64,000 bases of DNA from Manihot esculenta (GCF_001659605.2 NC_035177.2:33620136-33684135); one strand, 5' to 3'; shown: positions 45,303-58,031, counted from the first letter of the stretch. Numbers and translations are program-made. Notes: generated by a model from the letters alone, not told the origin.

Positions 45303-47191
45303 GTAGCACCATGGATAGATAGCCAATCCATCCCTAGAATGACGTCAAAATCTGTCAAATCTAGAACCACAAGGTCGGCTGAAAGGCATCTCCCCTCAAC
45401 AAAAACTGGACTACACTGGCAGACTGACTCTACCACTGACGGGTCACACTTGGGTCCACTAACCCATAGGGGACACTCTAACCCAGAGACCATCAAACCC
45501 AACCTCTCGACGGCCCTCGGAGCAATGAAAGAATGAGATGCACCAGGGTCCATTAAGGCATAAACATCTGAACAACCAATGATGAGATTACCTACCACGA
45601 TGTTTGATGCATTTGCCTTCTGCTGTGTCATAGTGAAGATCCGTGCTGGAGCTGATGGACCTTCACCCCTGAAACCCGCTGAAGAAGACGCTGCCCCTCT
45701 CCCTCGGCCTCTGCCACTGGCCTGAGTTGCGGCTGGAGCTGCTGGCTGAGCCACACTACCCGAAGCTGTCTGCTGGGACTGTGCCACAAAAGTTGCTCTA
45801 GGACACTCCCGTGCCATGTGTCCCTCCTGCCCACATCTGAAGCAGGCTGTCGTCCCAAACCGACATACTCCTTTGTGCGGCTTCCCACACTTCATACATA
45901 CTGCATTGTCTGCACCTGAGCTTGAGCCACTTCCTAATCCCAGACCTGACTTGATCTTGTTCTAGAACTCGTTCTTCTTGGACTTCATGAGGCCTCTGTC
46001 CTACTTCTTACTGCCTGAAGCTGCTGAACTCAAAGAAGAGGGATCTAACTTTCCCCCACCTGGGGTCTTGGAACCAGAAGGCTGTGCCACTGACTGCCTG
46101 ACTTTTCCTTCGATTATTGCACTAGCCTCCATTCTCCGGGCCATATCCACTATGGCATGGAAACTCTCCCTCTCGGCTGACTGGATCAAGGAGGAATACC
46201 TGGAATGAAGCCTCATGATATACCTCCTAGCCTTCTTCTGATTTGTGTCCAGATTTTGCCCGGAAAACGGCAACAGTTCCAAAAACCTATCAGTATACTC
46301 ATCCACACTCATCTCCTCTGTCTGCCTCAACTGCTCAAATTCAATCATCTTCAACTCCCTTGAACTGTCAGGGAAAGCCCATCCTGCAAACTCATTAACA
46401 AACTCTTCCCATGATAGGCTATCCAACCTCGGGTTCACATAGTTTTTAAACCACTCTCGGGCCTTCTTACATTTCAGTGTGAACCCAGCCATCTGAATGG
46501 CTCTACTATCATCAGCTCCTATCCCATCTGTAATCACCTTGACCCTCCCAAGATACTCAAACGGGTCATCACCTATTTCATACTGGGGAGCACCCAGCTT
46601 CATGTAATCGGTCATCTTGACCTTGCTCCCTCCAAATGATCTAGGCTTAGGTACTTGGGTTTCTGGGACAATAGGTTCTGCTGGTGGTGGAGGAGGTGCA
46701 ACATCCCCTGGGTTAGGGTTTATTGTACCTGGGTAGAAAGATGGGGGTGGGTACATAGGGTACTGCGGGTATGGTAGGTAGAAAGGTGGGTATGGCATAT
46801 GAGAGTGATAAGGGTTAAAACTGGGGTAATCCGATGTACCTCCCATCGAATACCCGGGGTTCTGTGAAAAGGGTGGGTACTGGGGTGGCTGAACAAATCC
46901 CGAGGCCTGAGTGCCTCCTTGAGACTCTCCCATACCCTCTTCCGACATACTCACTCCAAGACTGCCATCACTCCTCTGATCCACATCGATATCATCCCCC
47001 ACATCTTCTGACACTCCACCTTGCACTGTTCCTCTTCTGCTCATATCAAAAGACCTTCTAGGGTCCCTTGATGTTCTCTCCCTGCTAGACCTGCAGGATA
47101 TTGCCCTAGGCAATGCAGGAGGACGGGCATCCGTGCCCCTGTCTTGAGGTGGTACTCCAGTCAATCGTGCAGATCAATGAGTTCCTCTCAT
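45303..47191 (-). pseudogene. Element C gag and protease
   Basis: From the gag ATG at 47191 the text reads MRGTH, then a stop where relatives have Arg (CGA to TGA), then SARLTGVPP. The Pro/Tyr-rich segment, capsid-like region ([19 protein letters not shown]), zinc knuckles ([26 protein letters not shown]) and protease ([13 protein letters not shown]) all follow. Two further stops lie between capsid and zinc fingers (near 46002 and 45964, the second at a Trp codon). It ends at the solo Athila LTR. Non-functional. Confidence 0.87.
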
Positions 47192-47440
47192 CTTGCTTAC
47201 TGAAAAACAACATACATCACATAAAACATTAGCATCAAATGGTTCATGTGGAAACACATGAACTCGCATCATATACATCACATATCATTAATGCACATGC
47301 ATATAATCATGGCATTTCACATCATTATTCAAGACAGGATTCTACATCCTATCCTAGTTGACATAATTTTCCTATTGTGCTTGACCTTCTAGAACATCTA
47401 TGAGCCCGACACTCTCTAGGTCCGACCATATGAACATAGG

Positions 47441-47452
47441 GCTCTGATACCA
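47441..47452 (-). promoter_or_regulatory. Primer-binding site of element C
   Basis: Minus-strand TGGTATCAGAGC, three bases from the LTR terminus at 47456. Confidence 0.88.
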
Positions 47453-47455
47453 ATC

Positions 47456-48045
47456 TGTAATGACCCAAAAATCGAACCGGTACCGGCGCTAGGATCCAGA
47501 TCGGCTTAAGGCCGCCGGGATCCAAGCCTAACATACATCCTGTATACCTGTTTAATCCCATACATGATCAACATATACATAAAAATTTTGAACTTTCTCA
47601 TTCATTTACCAAACTTAACCTGTGCATGCACAACTCATAAGTATAAACATCATACCCCACACTGGAGTCCTCATCAAATGCTCCAATGGGGTAACATAAC
47701 ATACCTTAAGTTTAGTTTACATAAACAGTGATAAAACAATTTATAGACCATGTACAAAGGGATTAATCAACATACTAGGGTCAAGCACAGCTCTAAACTT
47801 CCATAAACATCATTACATTACATCATTCTCATGTCCATATCTAGCTATTACATAAATCGTAAACTTTACTCTTGATGACTTCCTGATCTATCCCGTACCT
47901 GCAAACCTGGGGGATTAAGGGAATGGGGTGAGCTACTAGAGCCCAGTGAGCAGAATAATAAAACATTATATTTAACATTCATGCTTTTATGAAATGCATC
48001 ACATCACAAACAAATCACATCAAGGATGAACTTGTCACCTATAGC
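47456..48045 (-). repeat. 5' LTR of element C, terminal ~590 bp only
   Basis: Starts TGTAATGACCC in plus coordinates (reverse complement of the LTR end) and runs to a breakpoint around 48045-48049, where plus-strand pol of element D begins. It matches the fragment at 4745-5126. Palindromes and promoter are not included. Confidence 0.8.
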
Positions 48046-49057
48046 CCTCTATGAAAAGAGAAGTGGCACAGTTCGTGTCAGCCTGCGAAGTATGTCAGAG
48101 GGTGAAGCTGAAACATCAGAATCTGGCTGGAATGCTCAACCCGCTACCTATTCCAGAGTGGAAATGGGAGAATATAGCTATAGACTTTGTAGTGGTTTAC
48201 CGGCATCGTCCAACAGATTGGACTCCATATGGGTGATTGTGGACAGACTGACAAAATCTGCTCACTTCATTTCTGTTAGGAGTAACTACTCTGTGGACAA
48301 GTTGGCACAGGTGTATGTTGATGAGGTTGTTAGATTGCATGGGATTCCTGTTTCAATAGTGTCTGATAGAGGACCCCAGTTCACCTCCAGGTTTTGGCGG
48401 AGTCTGCAGAATGCTATGAATACCAGGTTGGATTTTAGCACTACTTTCCATCCACAGACAGACGGATAGTCAGAGAGGACCATCCAGACAACAGAGGATA
48501 TGCTCAGAATGTGTGTGCTAGATTTTGGCGATTCTTGGAGGCAGCATCTACCTTTGGTGGAGTTTTCTTACAATAACAGCCATCATACTAGCATAGGGAT
48601 GGCTCCATATGAAGCTTTGTATGGAAGGAAGTGCAGGTCACCTGTCTGTTGGGAAGAAGTTGGAGAAAGGGCTTTGGCAGGGCCTGAGCTAGTAGAGATC
48701 ACCAGCAGAGTGGTGCCCATAATCAGAGAAAGGATCAAGACTGCTGCAAGCAGGCAGAAGAGTTATGCAGATGTCCGCAGAAGGCAAGTAGAGTTTCAGG
48801 AGGGGGATTTGGTATTGCTCAAGGTGTCTCCGATGAAAGGGGAGATTCGGTTCAGGAAGAAAGGTAAGCTAGCTCCACGGTACATTGGACCCTTTGAAAT
48901 CTTACAAAAGATCGGGAATGTATCGTATAAGCTAGATTTACCTGCTTCAATGGAGAGAATCTATCCAGTTTTCCATGTTTCCATGTTAAGAAAGTTCATG
49001 TCAGATCCGGGCAAGGTTCTTAGTGAGCCTGATGTGGAGATCCAAGAAGATCTCACC
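48046..49057 (+). pseudogene. Element D pol fragment: integrase
   Basis: Begins within the HHCC finger ([19 protein letters not shown]) and runs through the DDE core to EIQEDLT, where array 2 is inserted. There is a small deletion near 48190 that shifts frame just before GLPAS, and a TAG at 48467-48469 where relatives have CAG in TDGQSERT. Upstream gag, protease, RT and RNase H are absent. The frame continues after the array at 60764. Confidence 0.87.
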
Positions 49058-51496
49058 TGTAACAGCCCGGAAACCGATACCCCTCTGTAACGGCCCGAAC
49101 CGCCACCGGCGCTAGGATCCAGATCGGCTTAAGGCCGCCGGGACCCGTAGCAAGCCAACATACATACTATTACCTGGTAAAATCCCATGCATGAACAAAA
49201 CTTTAACATAAAACCTGTAAAACTGAACATACACCCAGCTTGATTCGTAAGTTACAACATAACTGTGAACATAAACTTTCCCATGCTAGAGTCCTCATCA
49301 AATGCTCTAGCTGGGTCAACATTACATACAACAAGCCTGGTTCTCAACTCAACATAAAAAAAACATTACATAACCATGCATCAACAGGGATTAACCAGTC
49401 TATAGGGCCAAGCACACTCTAATCCATAAACATAAACTCTACTATCAGTTACATACATTATCTCAATTTACATTACATCAACTTATATTACATGTCCACT
49501 TCTAAAAACTACTAAACTGAAGCATAAGCATAAACTATTACAATCATAACTTAACTTAGCCTTGACTTTACCCTGCTGCCTCTGAACTCTGACTCAACCT
49601 GCAATACTGGGGTTAGGGGAAAGGGGTGAGCTAAAAAGCCCAGTGAGTAGAAACAGAGAAAACAGTTCATTAATTATGATTTCATTTTACTAAAAACATT
49701 TGCGTTAATTCCTCCATTTTTAGGTATATTATTATTCACTTAACTTCTTCTTTCTTTTTCTTATTCATGCTTTCATGAAATGCGTCATAACACAGAGAAA
49801 TCACATAATCTTGTCCGTCTCGGGGCTTATGCAAGATTTATTCCCCACGGACCCTGGTTTCTGAGAGTCTGTCTTTTCGCATGCATCTTTTCTCTCAGAG
49901 GATGGACATGACATCAGAAATCCCTCTGTCGGTGCCCGGCTCCCCCATAGGAGCTCACAAAGGCCTGTAACATACATGACATGGTGTCTGGTCCACAGAG
50001 AGCTCACATGGACTTTCCTACATGTACTTGTCCGGCTCTCAAAGGACTAAGACAAGACTCGTGACAGATATGGGCTATTGAAGTCGCCTCGGCCCACCCT
50101 TCTCCATCAACACCAAATAATGCAATGCGTCATATTCGTGAAACTAGTGCAATCAACCTACTACATATAATCATGATGCATGAGCATGCTTTAGGCATTA
50201 AATTTTGTGCATAAAAGATTAAGTTTAGTTCTACTCACCTCCTGGCAGACGCTGACTGACTCTGCAACTGCTAGCACTACTGGCCTCCTCGATCCCTCGG
50301 GTCCGATCCTACACAGGTGGACTCGAATGAGGTGCCAAACACATTCTAACAACTCATAAACAACTCCCCAAAACCCCTCTAAACATCAATAAAACATGCA
50401 TGGAAAACACCCAAGAAACGGCTGGACAGGGCACTTTCGGCGGCACCTTCGGCGGCCGAAAGTCCCTTCCAGAGACGAAACTCGGGTAGGTTCGGCGGCA
50501 GGTTCGGCGGCCGAAACTCCAGGACAGAAACGAAAGTCCCTCCTTCGGGGGCACATTCGGCAGCCTAAAGACTGCCTCCCATGCAGGTTCGGCGGCCGAA
50601 ACTCCTTTCGGCGGCCGAACCTGGTCCCCTCTGGACGACAGGTCCGATTCTGCCAAGCCAAAAACCAAACTCAAATATACCCAAATCCTCACATACTCTC
50701 TCCCAATCATGCATACTCACTCCCACAAGCATAAAGGAGCATAAACTAACATAAACTCCTCAACACAAACATCACATAACATACATTTGGGTATAAAACC
50801 CACATAAACCTAAACATGCCATTCTACCCATTCAAAACTCCAATAAACTTACTTAAAACTCATTAAAACATAAAAGGAAGCATAGATCTACACTTACCTC
50901 TTGAAGATCGAGGGTTGCGTGATCTCTAACTCGGAGGTATGGAGAATCCAAGCTCCAAAAGCTCCAAGCTCCCAAAACTCCTTTTAAGCTTTAAATCTTC
51001 AAACACAAGGGTAGAAATCATGAAAAACTTGAGAGATGGGTAGAGAAAACACGAAAACGACCAAAGGAAGGCATAAACTCACCTGAGCTCGAGAATGGGG
51101 AGAAAACTCACCCATTTCCGATCTGAGGGCCCTTTATAGGTGGCCTGGTCAAAGACCTTCGGCAGCCTAACGTGCCCCCTAAACTCATGCATGTTCGGCG
51201 GCCGAACTTGACTTTCGGCGGCCGAACCTTGGCTCGTTCAAACAAGACTTTCGGAGGCCAAAGGCGCTCCCGAAGCCTTTCCATGTTCGGCGGTCGAACT
51301 TCACTTTCGGCGGCCGAACCTGGCAAACGCCTCCTTGGTCTTTTCTTTTCAAAACTCAATTCTCTTTCCTTTTAAAACCATGAAATCATGTGAAAACATT
51401 TTAGAAAACACATTTTACCCCTTCTAGAGAGATCCAACACCCTAGATTCCGCCGGAAGGCAGGAATCCCGATGCCAGATTCTAGCCGGGTATTACA
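49058..51496 (-). repeat. 3' LTR of array 2 (2439 bp)
   Basis: Terminus TGTAACAGCCCGG in plus coordinates, with a second internal terminus-like TGTAACGGCCCG at 49086. Palindrome clusters at 50448-50620 (leader) and 51194-51320 (upstream), TATA box (minus) at 51131-51138. It differs from the other two LTRs by one missing C near 50100 and T at 51294. Confidence 0.92.
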
Positions 51497-52602
51497 TTCT
51501 TCCCCCCTTACAAAAACATTCGTCCCCGAATGTTAAAACAACAAACACAAGCATGCAAGCAAGCAAGCGAATCCTAAAGCTTCTCTCCAAAGAGAGACAC
51601 CAAACGCTGGAGTAAGAACTCCCAGGTTCCTAAACTCCACGAGCTTCTGCTGCGCTACTCTGATCCTTCTCTATCTTCCTCCTTCTCTGCTCTTACTCTT
51701 CTCTTCTCATCTTTACTAACTGGCTTCTTCTCACTACTAACCCAAAACTAACTCTAACTCTCACAGGTAGTACCCGAATTTCCGATCTACCTGGGAAAAC
51801 AAACAGCTCCTACTAGCTGTCCCAATAGATCATCCATCCTACATGGGAATACCTGCCCTTGGTAGTGACCTTGTTTAACCGCTTACAGTCGTTACAAAGT
51901 CTCAAGGATTCATCCTTCATTTCCCACAACCATACTGGAGCAATCCAGAGTGAGGTACTAGGTCGGACAAAACCCCTTGTCTACCAAGTCTCGCCTCTAC
52001 TCTACTGCTACCTCTCTCTATGCAGGCGCCATCCTATAGGGAAGGGTAGAAATGGTTCTGCGTCCAGACACCACTCCTATACCAAACTCTAACTCCCTGA
52101 CAGATGGTAAACCTGACAACTTGCCTGGGAAGACATCTAAGAATTCTCTCTAACAACTGGCACTGAGGCTGGTTCCCCGACCTGACTGCTGAACTCTCAA
52201 ACAAGAGCTAGAACCCTCTGACAACCCCTCCTACGCACCCTACGAACCTTACAGGCTGACATCAAACCTCTAGGCATCCCTACTGTGTCCCCTCAGAAGA
52301 AAATCTCTGACCCATCCTGTCCCCTGAACCTGACTACCTTGTCTCTGCAGACCAAGATAGTACCACGAGTAGAAAAACCAATCCAACCCTAAACTGACGT
52401 CCAGACAGTCAAGTCCAGGACCTCAATGTTGGGTGGAAGGCATCTACCCTCAACTGTCATAGAACTGGACCGGCAGACTGACTCTGCCACAGATGGATCA
52501 CACTCGAGTCCACTGACCCAAAAAGAACACTCTAGCCCAGAAGCTATCAACTCAACCTCTCGACGGCTCCTAGAGCAACTAAAGAAAGAGAACCACCAGA
52601 GT
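51497..52602 (-). pseudogene. Degenerate pol remnants, array 2 first internal region
   Basis: PPT (51497-51511, TTCTTCCCCCC in plus coordinates) and the conserved hairpin (AACATTCG / CGAATGTT, 51515-51534) come first. Next are a scrap matching the chromodomain end (about 51600-51650), an RT scrap (about 51770-52110, aligning with the [10 protein letters not shown] and DLFDQLAG regions of relatives) and a protease-linker scrap (52130-52602). All are out of frame with many gaps. Integrase and RNase H are missing. Confidence 0.7.
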
Positions 52603-53388
52603 TCACAAAACATACACATCGGAACATTCAAAAGTGAGCATACCTGACACCACCATGTTCGATGTGTCTGCCTCTTGCTGAGCTTGGGTGAAGATCCGAG
52701 CTGAAGCTGACGGACCTTCTCCACGGGAACCTTCAGAAGAAAAGGCTGACCCTCTTCCTCTGCCTCGACTACCAACCTGAAACATGGCTGAAGCTGCTGG
52801 TTGAGACTGTGCTAACCGGGGCACAGTAGGACACTCACGTGCTATGTGTCCTTCCTGTCCACACCTAAAACAAGCTGTCGTCCCAAACCGACAGACTCCT
52901 TTGTGCGGCCTTCCGCACCTCAAGCATCTCGAACTGCCGGAGCCAGAGCTTGAGCCACCAAAACCCAAACTAGCCTTCAAATTCTGCCAAAACTTCTTCT
53001 GCGACTTCCTGAGACCTCTCTTCCATTTCTTACCTCTCGTGGCAGCTGTACTCAGAGTGGAGGGATCAATCCCTCCTGAACCCGAGATTCTAGAATCCTG
53101 GGTCTGAGCATCTTCCTGGGAATCTCCCATACCTTCTTCAGGTACTCTGACTCCCATACTGACATCCCTTCTCTGAACATCCATCTCCACTTCCCTCATA
53201 CTAGCTGACATCCTTCTTGGAGCCATTCCTTCTCTGCTTGCATCAAAAGACCTTCCAGGGTCCCTTGATGTTCCCCATCTGCTGACTCCCCACGACTGCG
53301 CTCTCGGCAGAGCAGGGGGAAAGGTGTCCAAACCTTCCCTCTCAGATGGAACTCCAGTCGATTCCACAGATCGACGAGCACCTCGCAT
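52603..53388 (-). CDS. Shortened gag with central deletion, array 2 first copy
   Basis: Open from MRGARRSVESTG (ATG at 53388-53386) for about 261 codons. The N-terminal segment is followed directly by the basic linker and two zinc knuckles ([26 protein letters not shown]), an Arg/Gly-rich stretch and the first residues of protease (SDVYVL), then a stop. The Pro/Tyr-rich part and the whole capsid-like domain of about 200 residues are gone. It could bind RNA through the knuckles but should not assemble a shell. An acceptor-like TTGTTCTTCAG lies just upstream of the ATG. Confidence 0.75.
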   Translation of the reverse strand: MRGARRSVESTGVPSEREGLDTFPPALPRAQSWGVSRWGTSRDPGRSFDASREGMAPRRMSASMREVEMDVQRRDVSMGVRVPEEGMGDSQEDAQTQDSRISGSGGIDPSTLSTAATRGKKWKRGLRKSQKKFWQNLKASLGFGGSSSGSGSSRCLRCGRPHKGVCRFGTTACFRCGQEGHIARECPTVPRLAQSQPAASAMFQVGSRGRGRGSAFSSEGSRGEGPSASARIFTQAQQEADTSNMVVSGMLTFECSDVYVL

Positions 53389-53684
53389 TCTGGCTTCTCT
53401 GAAGAACAACACACGAGCATACAATCAAACATTAGCATCATATGGTTCATATGAAAACACATGAACCTACATACATGTCATACATACATACATAGCATAT
53501 CATACATAACATTAATGCACATGCATAAAATCATGGCATTACACATCATCATCAAGACAGGACTCAACATCCTATCCTAGTGGACATGCTCTTACTCTGA
53601 ATCTTTCTTATTGTGCTTGCCCTTCTATGACCTCTAAGCCAACCTCTTTCCGATATGCAACACACCGTACTCTTGAGGCCCAAA

Positions 53685-53696
53685 GCTCTGATACCA
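53685..53696 (-). promoter_or_regulatory. Primer-binding site, array 2 first copy
   Basis: Minus-strand TGGTATCAGAGC, three bases inside the LTR terminus at 53700. Confidence 0.88.
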
Positions 53697-53699
53697 TTC

Positions 53700-56139
53700 T
53701 GTAACAGCCCGGAAACCGATACCCCTCTGTAACGGCCCGAACCGCCACCGGCGCTAGGATCCAGATCGGCTTAAGGCCGCCGGGACCCGTAGCAAGCCAA
53801 CATACATACTATTACCTGGTAAAATCCCATGCATGAACAAAACTTTAACATAAAACCTGTAAAACTGAACATACACCCAGCTTGATTCGTAAGTTACAAC
53901 ATAACTGTGAACATAAACTTTCCCATGCTAGAGTCCTCATCAAATGCTCTAGCTGGGTCAACATTACATACAACAAGCCTGGTTCTCAACTCAACATAAA
54001 AAAAACATTACATAACCATGCATCAACAGGGATTAACCAGTCTATAGGGCCAAGCACACTCTAATCCATAAACATAAACTCTACTATCAGTTACATACAT
54101 TATCTCAATTTACATTACATCAACTTATATTACATGTCCACTTCTAAAAACTACTAAACTGAAGCATAAGCATAAACTATTACAATCATAACTTAACTTA
54201 GCCTTGACTTTACCCTGCTGCCTCTGAACTCTGACTCAACCTGCAATACTGGGGTTAGGGGAAAGGGGTGAGCTAAAAAGCCCAGTGAGTAGAAACAGAG
54301 AAAACAGTTCATTAATTATGATTTCATTTTACTAAAAACATTTGCGTTAATTCCTCCATTTTTAGGTATATTATTATTCACTTAACTTCTTCTTTCTTTT
54401 TCTTATTCATGCTTTCATGAAATGCGTCATAACACAGAGAAATCACATAATCTTGTCCGTCTCGGGGCTTATGCAAGATTTATTCCCCACGGACCCTGGT
54501 TTCTGAGAGTCTGTCTTTTCGCATGCATCTTTTCTCTCAGAGGATGGACATGACATCAGAAATCCCTCTGTCGGTGCCCGGCTCCCCCATAGGAGCTCAC
54601 AAAGGCCTGTAACATACATGACATGGTGTCTGGTCCACAGAGAGCTCACATGGACTTTCCTACATGTACTTGTCCGGCTCTCAAAGGACTAAGACAAGAC
54701 TCGTGACAGATATGGGCTATTGAAGTCGCCTCGGCCCACCCTTCCTCCATCAACACCAAATAATGCAATGCGTCATATTCGTGAAACTAGTGCAATCAAC
54801 CTACTACATATAATCATGATGCATGAGCATGCTTTAGGCATTAAATTTTGTGCATAAAAGATTAAGTTTAGTTCTACTCACCTCCTGGCAGACGCTGACT
54901 GACTCTGCAACTGCTAGCACTACTGGCCTCCTCGATCCCTCGGGTCCGATCCTACACAGGTGGACTCGAATGAGGTGCCAAACACATTCTAACAACTCAT
55001 AAACAACTCCCCAAAACCCCTCTAAACATCAATAAAACATGCATGGAAAACACCCAAGAAACGGCTGGACAGGGCACTTTCGGCGGCACCTTCGGCGGCC
55101 GAAAGTCCCTTCCAGAGACGAAACTCGGGTAGGTTCGGCGGCAGGTTCGGCGGCCGAAACTCCAGGACAGAAACGAAAGTCCCTCCTTCGGGGGCACATT
55201 CGGCAGCCTAAAGACTGCCTCCCATGCAGGTTCGGCGGCCGAAACTCCTTTCGGCGGCCGAACCTGGTCCCCTCTGGACGACAGGTCCGATTCTGCCAAG
55301 CCAAAAACCAAACTCAAATATACCCAAATCCTCACATACTCTCTCCCAATCATGCATACTCACTCCCACAAGCATAAAGGAGCATAAACTAACATAAACT
55401 CCTCAACACAAACATCACATAACATACATTTGGGTATAAAACCCACATAAACCTAAACATGCCATTCTACCCATTCAAAACTCCAATAAACTTACTTAAA
55501 ACTCATTAAAACATAAAAGGAAGCATAGATCTACACTTACCTCTTGAAGATCGAGGGTTGCGTGATCTCTAACTCGGAGGTATGGAGAATCCAAGCTCCA
55601 AAAGCTCCAAGCTCCCAAAACTCCTTTTAAGCTTTAAATCTTCAAACACAAGGGTAGAAATCATGAAAAACTTGAGAGATGGGTAGAGAAAACACGAAAA
55701 CGACCAAAGGAAGGCATAAACTCACCTGAGCTCGAGAATGGGGAGAAAACTCACCCATTTCCGATCTGAGGGCCCTTTATAGGTGGCCTGGTCAAAGACC
55801 TTCGGCAGCCTAACGTGCCCCCTAAACTCATGCATGTTCGGCGGCCGAACTTGACTTTCGGCGGCCGAACCTTGGCTCGTTCAAACAAGACTTTCGGAGG
55901 CCAAAGGCGCTCCCGAAGCCTTTCCATGTTCGGCGGCCGAACTTCACTTTCGGCGGCCGAACCTGGCAAACGCCTCCTTGGTCTTTTCTTTTCAAAACTC
56001 AATTCTCTTTCCTTTTAAAACCATGAAATCATGTGAAAACATTTTAGAAAACACATTTTACCCCTTCTAGAGAGATCCAACACCCTAGATTCCGCCGGAA
56101 GGCAGGAATCCCGATGCCAGATTCTAGCCGGGTATTACA
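53700..56139 (-). repeat. Middle LTR of array 2 (2440 bp)
   Basis: Same ends as the outer two. I found no private differences: at every site where the outer LTRs differ, it carries the majority base. TATA box (minus) at 55774-55781. Confidence 0.92.
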
Positions 56140-57245
56140 TTCTTCCCCCCTTACAAAAACATTCGTCCCCGAATGTTAAAACAACAAACACAAGCATGCA
56201 AGCAAGCAAGCGAATCCTAAAGCTTCTCTCCAAAGAGAGACACCAAACGCTGGAGTAAGAACTCCCAGGTTCCTAAACTCCACGAGCTTCTGCTGCGCTA
56301 CTCTGATCCTTCTCTATCTTCCTCCTTCTCTGCTCTTACTCTTCTCTTCTCATCTTTACTAACTGGCTTCTTCTCACTACTAACCCAAAACTAACTCTAA
56401 CTCTCACAGGTAGTACCCGAATTTCCGATCTACCTGGGAAAACAAACAGCTCCTACTAGCTGTCCCAATAGATCATCCATCCTACATGGGAATACCTGCC
56501 CTTGGTAGTGACCTTGTTTAACCGCTTACAGTCGTTACAAAGTCTCAAGGATTCATCCTTCATTTCCCACAACCATACTGGAGCAATCCAGAGTGAGGTA
56601 CTAGGTCGGACAAAACCCCTTGTCTACCAAGTCTCGCCTCTACTCTACTGCTACCTCTCTCTATGCAGGCGCCATCCTATAGGGAAGGGTAGAAATGGTT
56701 CTGCGTCCAGACACCACTCCTATACCAAACTCTAACTCCCTGACAGATGGTAAACCTGACAACTTGCCTGGGAAGACATCTAAGAATTCTCTCTAACAAC
56801 TGGCACTGAGGCTGGTTCCCCGACCTGACTGCTGAACTCTCAAACAAGAGCTAGAACCCTCTGACAACCCCTCCTACGCACCCTACGAACCTTACAGGCT
56901 GACATCAAACCTCTAGGCATCCCTACTGTGTCCCCTCAGAAGAAAATCTCTGACCCATCCTGTCCCCTGAACCTGACTACCTTGTCTCTGCAGACCAAGA
57001 TAGTACCACGAGTAGAAAAACCAATCCAACCCTAAACTGACGTCCAGACAGTCAAGTCCAGGACCTCAATGTTGGGTGGAAGGCATCTACCCTCAACTGT
57101 CATAGAACTGGACCGGCAGACTGACTCTGCCACAGATGGATCACACTCGAGTCCACTGACCCAAAAAGAACACTCTAGCCCAGAAGCTATCAACTCAACC
57201 TCTCGACGGCTCCTAGAGCAACTAAAGAAAGAGAACCACCAGAGT
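56140..57245 (-). pseudogene. Degenerate pol remnants, array 2 second internal region
   Basis: Same content as 51497-52602 (PPT, hairpin at 56158-56177, chromodomain, RT and protease scraps), apparently base for base. Confidence 0.7.
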
Positions 57246-58031
57246 TCACAAAACATACACATCGGAACATTCAAAAGTGAGCATACCTGACACCACCATG
57301 TTCGATGTGTCTGCCTCTTGCTGAGCTTGGGTGAAGATCCGAGCTGAAGCTGACGGACCTTCTCCACGGGAACCTTCAGAAGAAAAGGCTGACCCTCTTC
57401 CTCTGCCTCGACTACCAACCTGAAACATGGCTGAAGCTGCTGGTTGAGACTGTGCTAACCGGGGCACAGTAGGACACTCACGTGCTATGTGTCCTTCCTG
57501 TCCACACCTAAAACAAGCTGTCGTCCCAAACCGACAGACTCCTTTGTGCGGCCTTCCGCACCTCAAGCATCTCGAACTGCCGGAGCCAGAGCTTGAGCCA
57601 CCAAAACCCAAACTAGCCTTCAAATTCTGCCAAAACTTCTTCTGCGACTTCCTGAGACCTCTCTTCCATTTCTTACCTCTCGTGGCAGCTGTACTCAGAG
57701 TGGAGGGATCAATCCCTCCTGAACCCGAGATTCTAGAATCCTGGGTCTGAGCATCTTCCTGGGAATCTCCCATACCTTCTTCAGGTACTCTGACTCCCAT
57801 ACTGACATCCCTTCTCTGAACATCCATCTCCACTTCCCTCATACTAGCTGACATCCTTCTTGGAGCCATTCCTTCTCTGCTTGCATCAAAAGACCTTCCA
57901 GGGTCCCTTGATGTTCCCCATCTGCTGACTCCCCACGACTGCGCTCTCGGCAGAGCAGGGGGAAAGGTGTCCAAACCTTCCCTCTCAGATGGAACTCCAG
58001 TCGATTCCACAGATCGACGAGCACCTCGCAT
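57246..58031 (-). CDS. Shortened gag with central deletion, array 2 second copy
   Basis: Identical translation to the copy at 52603-53388: N-terminal gag segment, basic linker, two zinc knuckles, Arg/Gly-rich stretch and a stop at the protease start, with the capsid-like region missing. The identity of the two copies means that the duplication is recent, or is an assembly product. Confidence 0.75.
   Translation of the reverse strand: MRGARRSVESTGVPSEREGLDTFPPALPRAQSWGVSRWGTSRDPGRSFDASREGMAPRRMSASMREVEMDVQRRDVSMGVRVPEEGMGDSQEDAQTQDSRISGSGGIDPSTLSTAATRGKKWKRGLRKSQKKFWQNLKASLGFGGSSSGSGSSRCLRCGRPHKGVCRFGTTACFRCGQEGHIARECPTVPRLAQSQPAASAMFQVGSRGRGRGSAFSSEGSRGEGPSASARIFTQAQQEADTSNMVVSGMLTFECSDVYVL

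Larger units (their letters stand above)
38881..48045 (-). mobile_element. Tekay element C: complete internal region, both LTRs truncated
   Basis: Internal region 39470-47455. Subtracting the hAT-like element, the solo Athila LTR and their TSD copies leaves about 5347 bp, close to the 5364 bp of the intact copies. The 3' LTR is cut at the inverted junction (~38881) and the 5' LTR at ~48045, where pol of element D begins, so no TSD survives. Several nonsense codons and frameshifts make it clearly older than B or array 1. Confidence 0.8.

Noticed and set aside
53386..53388. An upstream in-frame ATG 12 codons before the short gag start
   Set aside because: The extra codons overlap the pyrimidine tract and acceptor-like site found in all subfamilies, while MRG-RRS is the conserved start.
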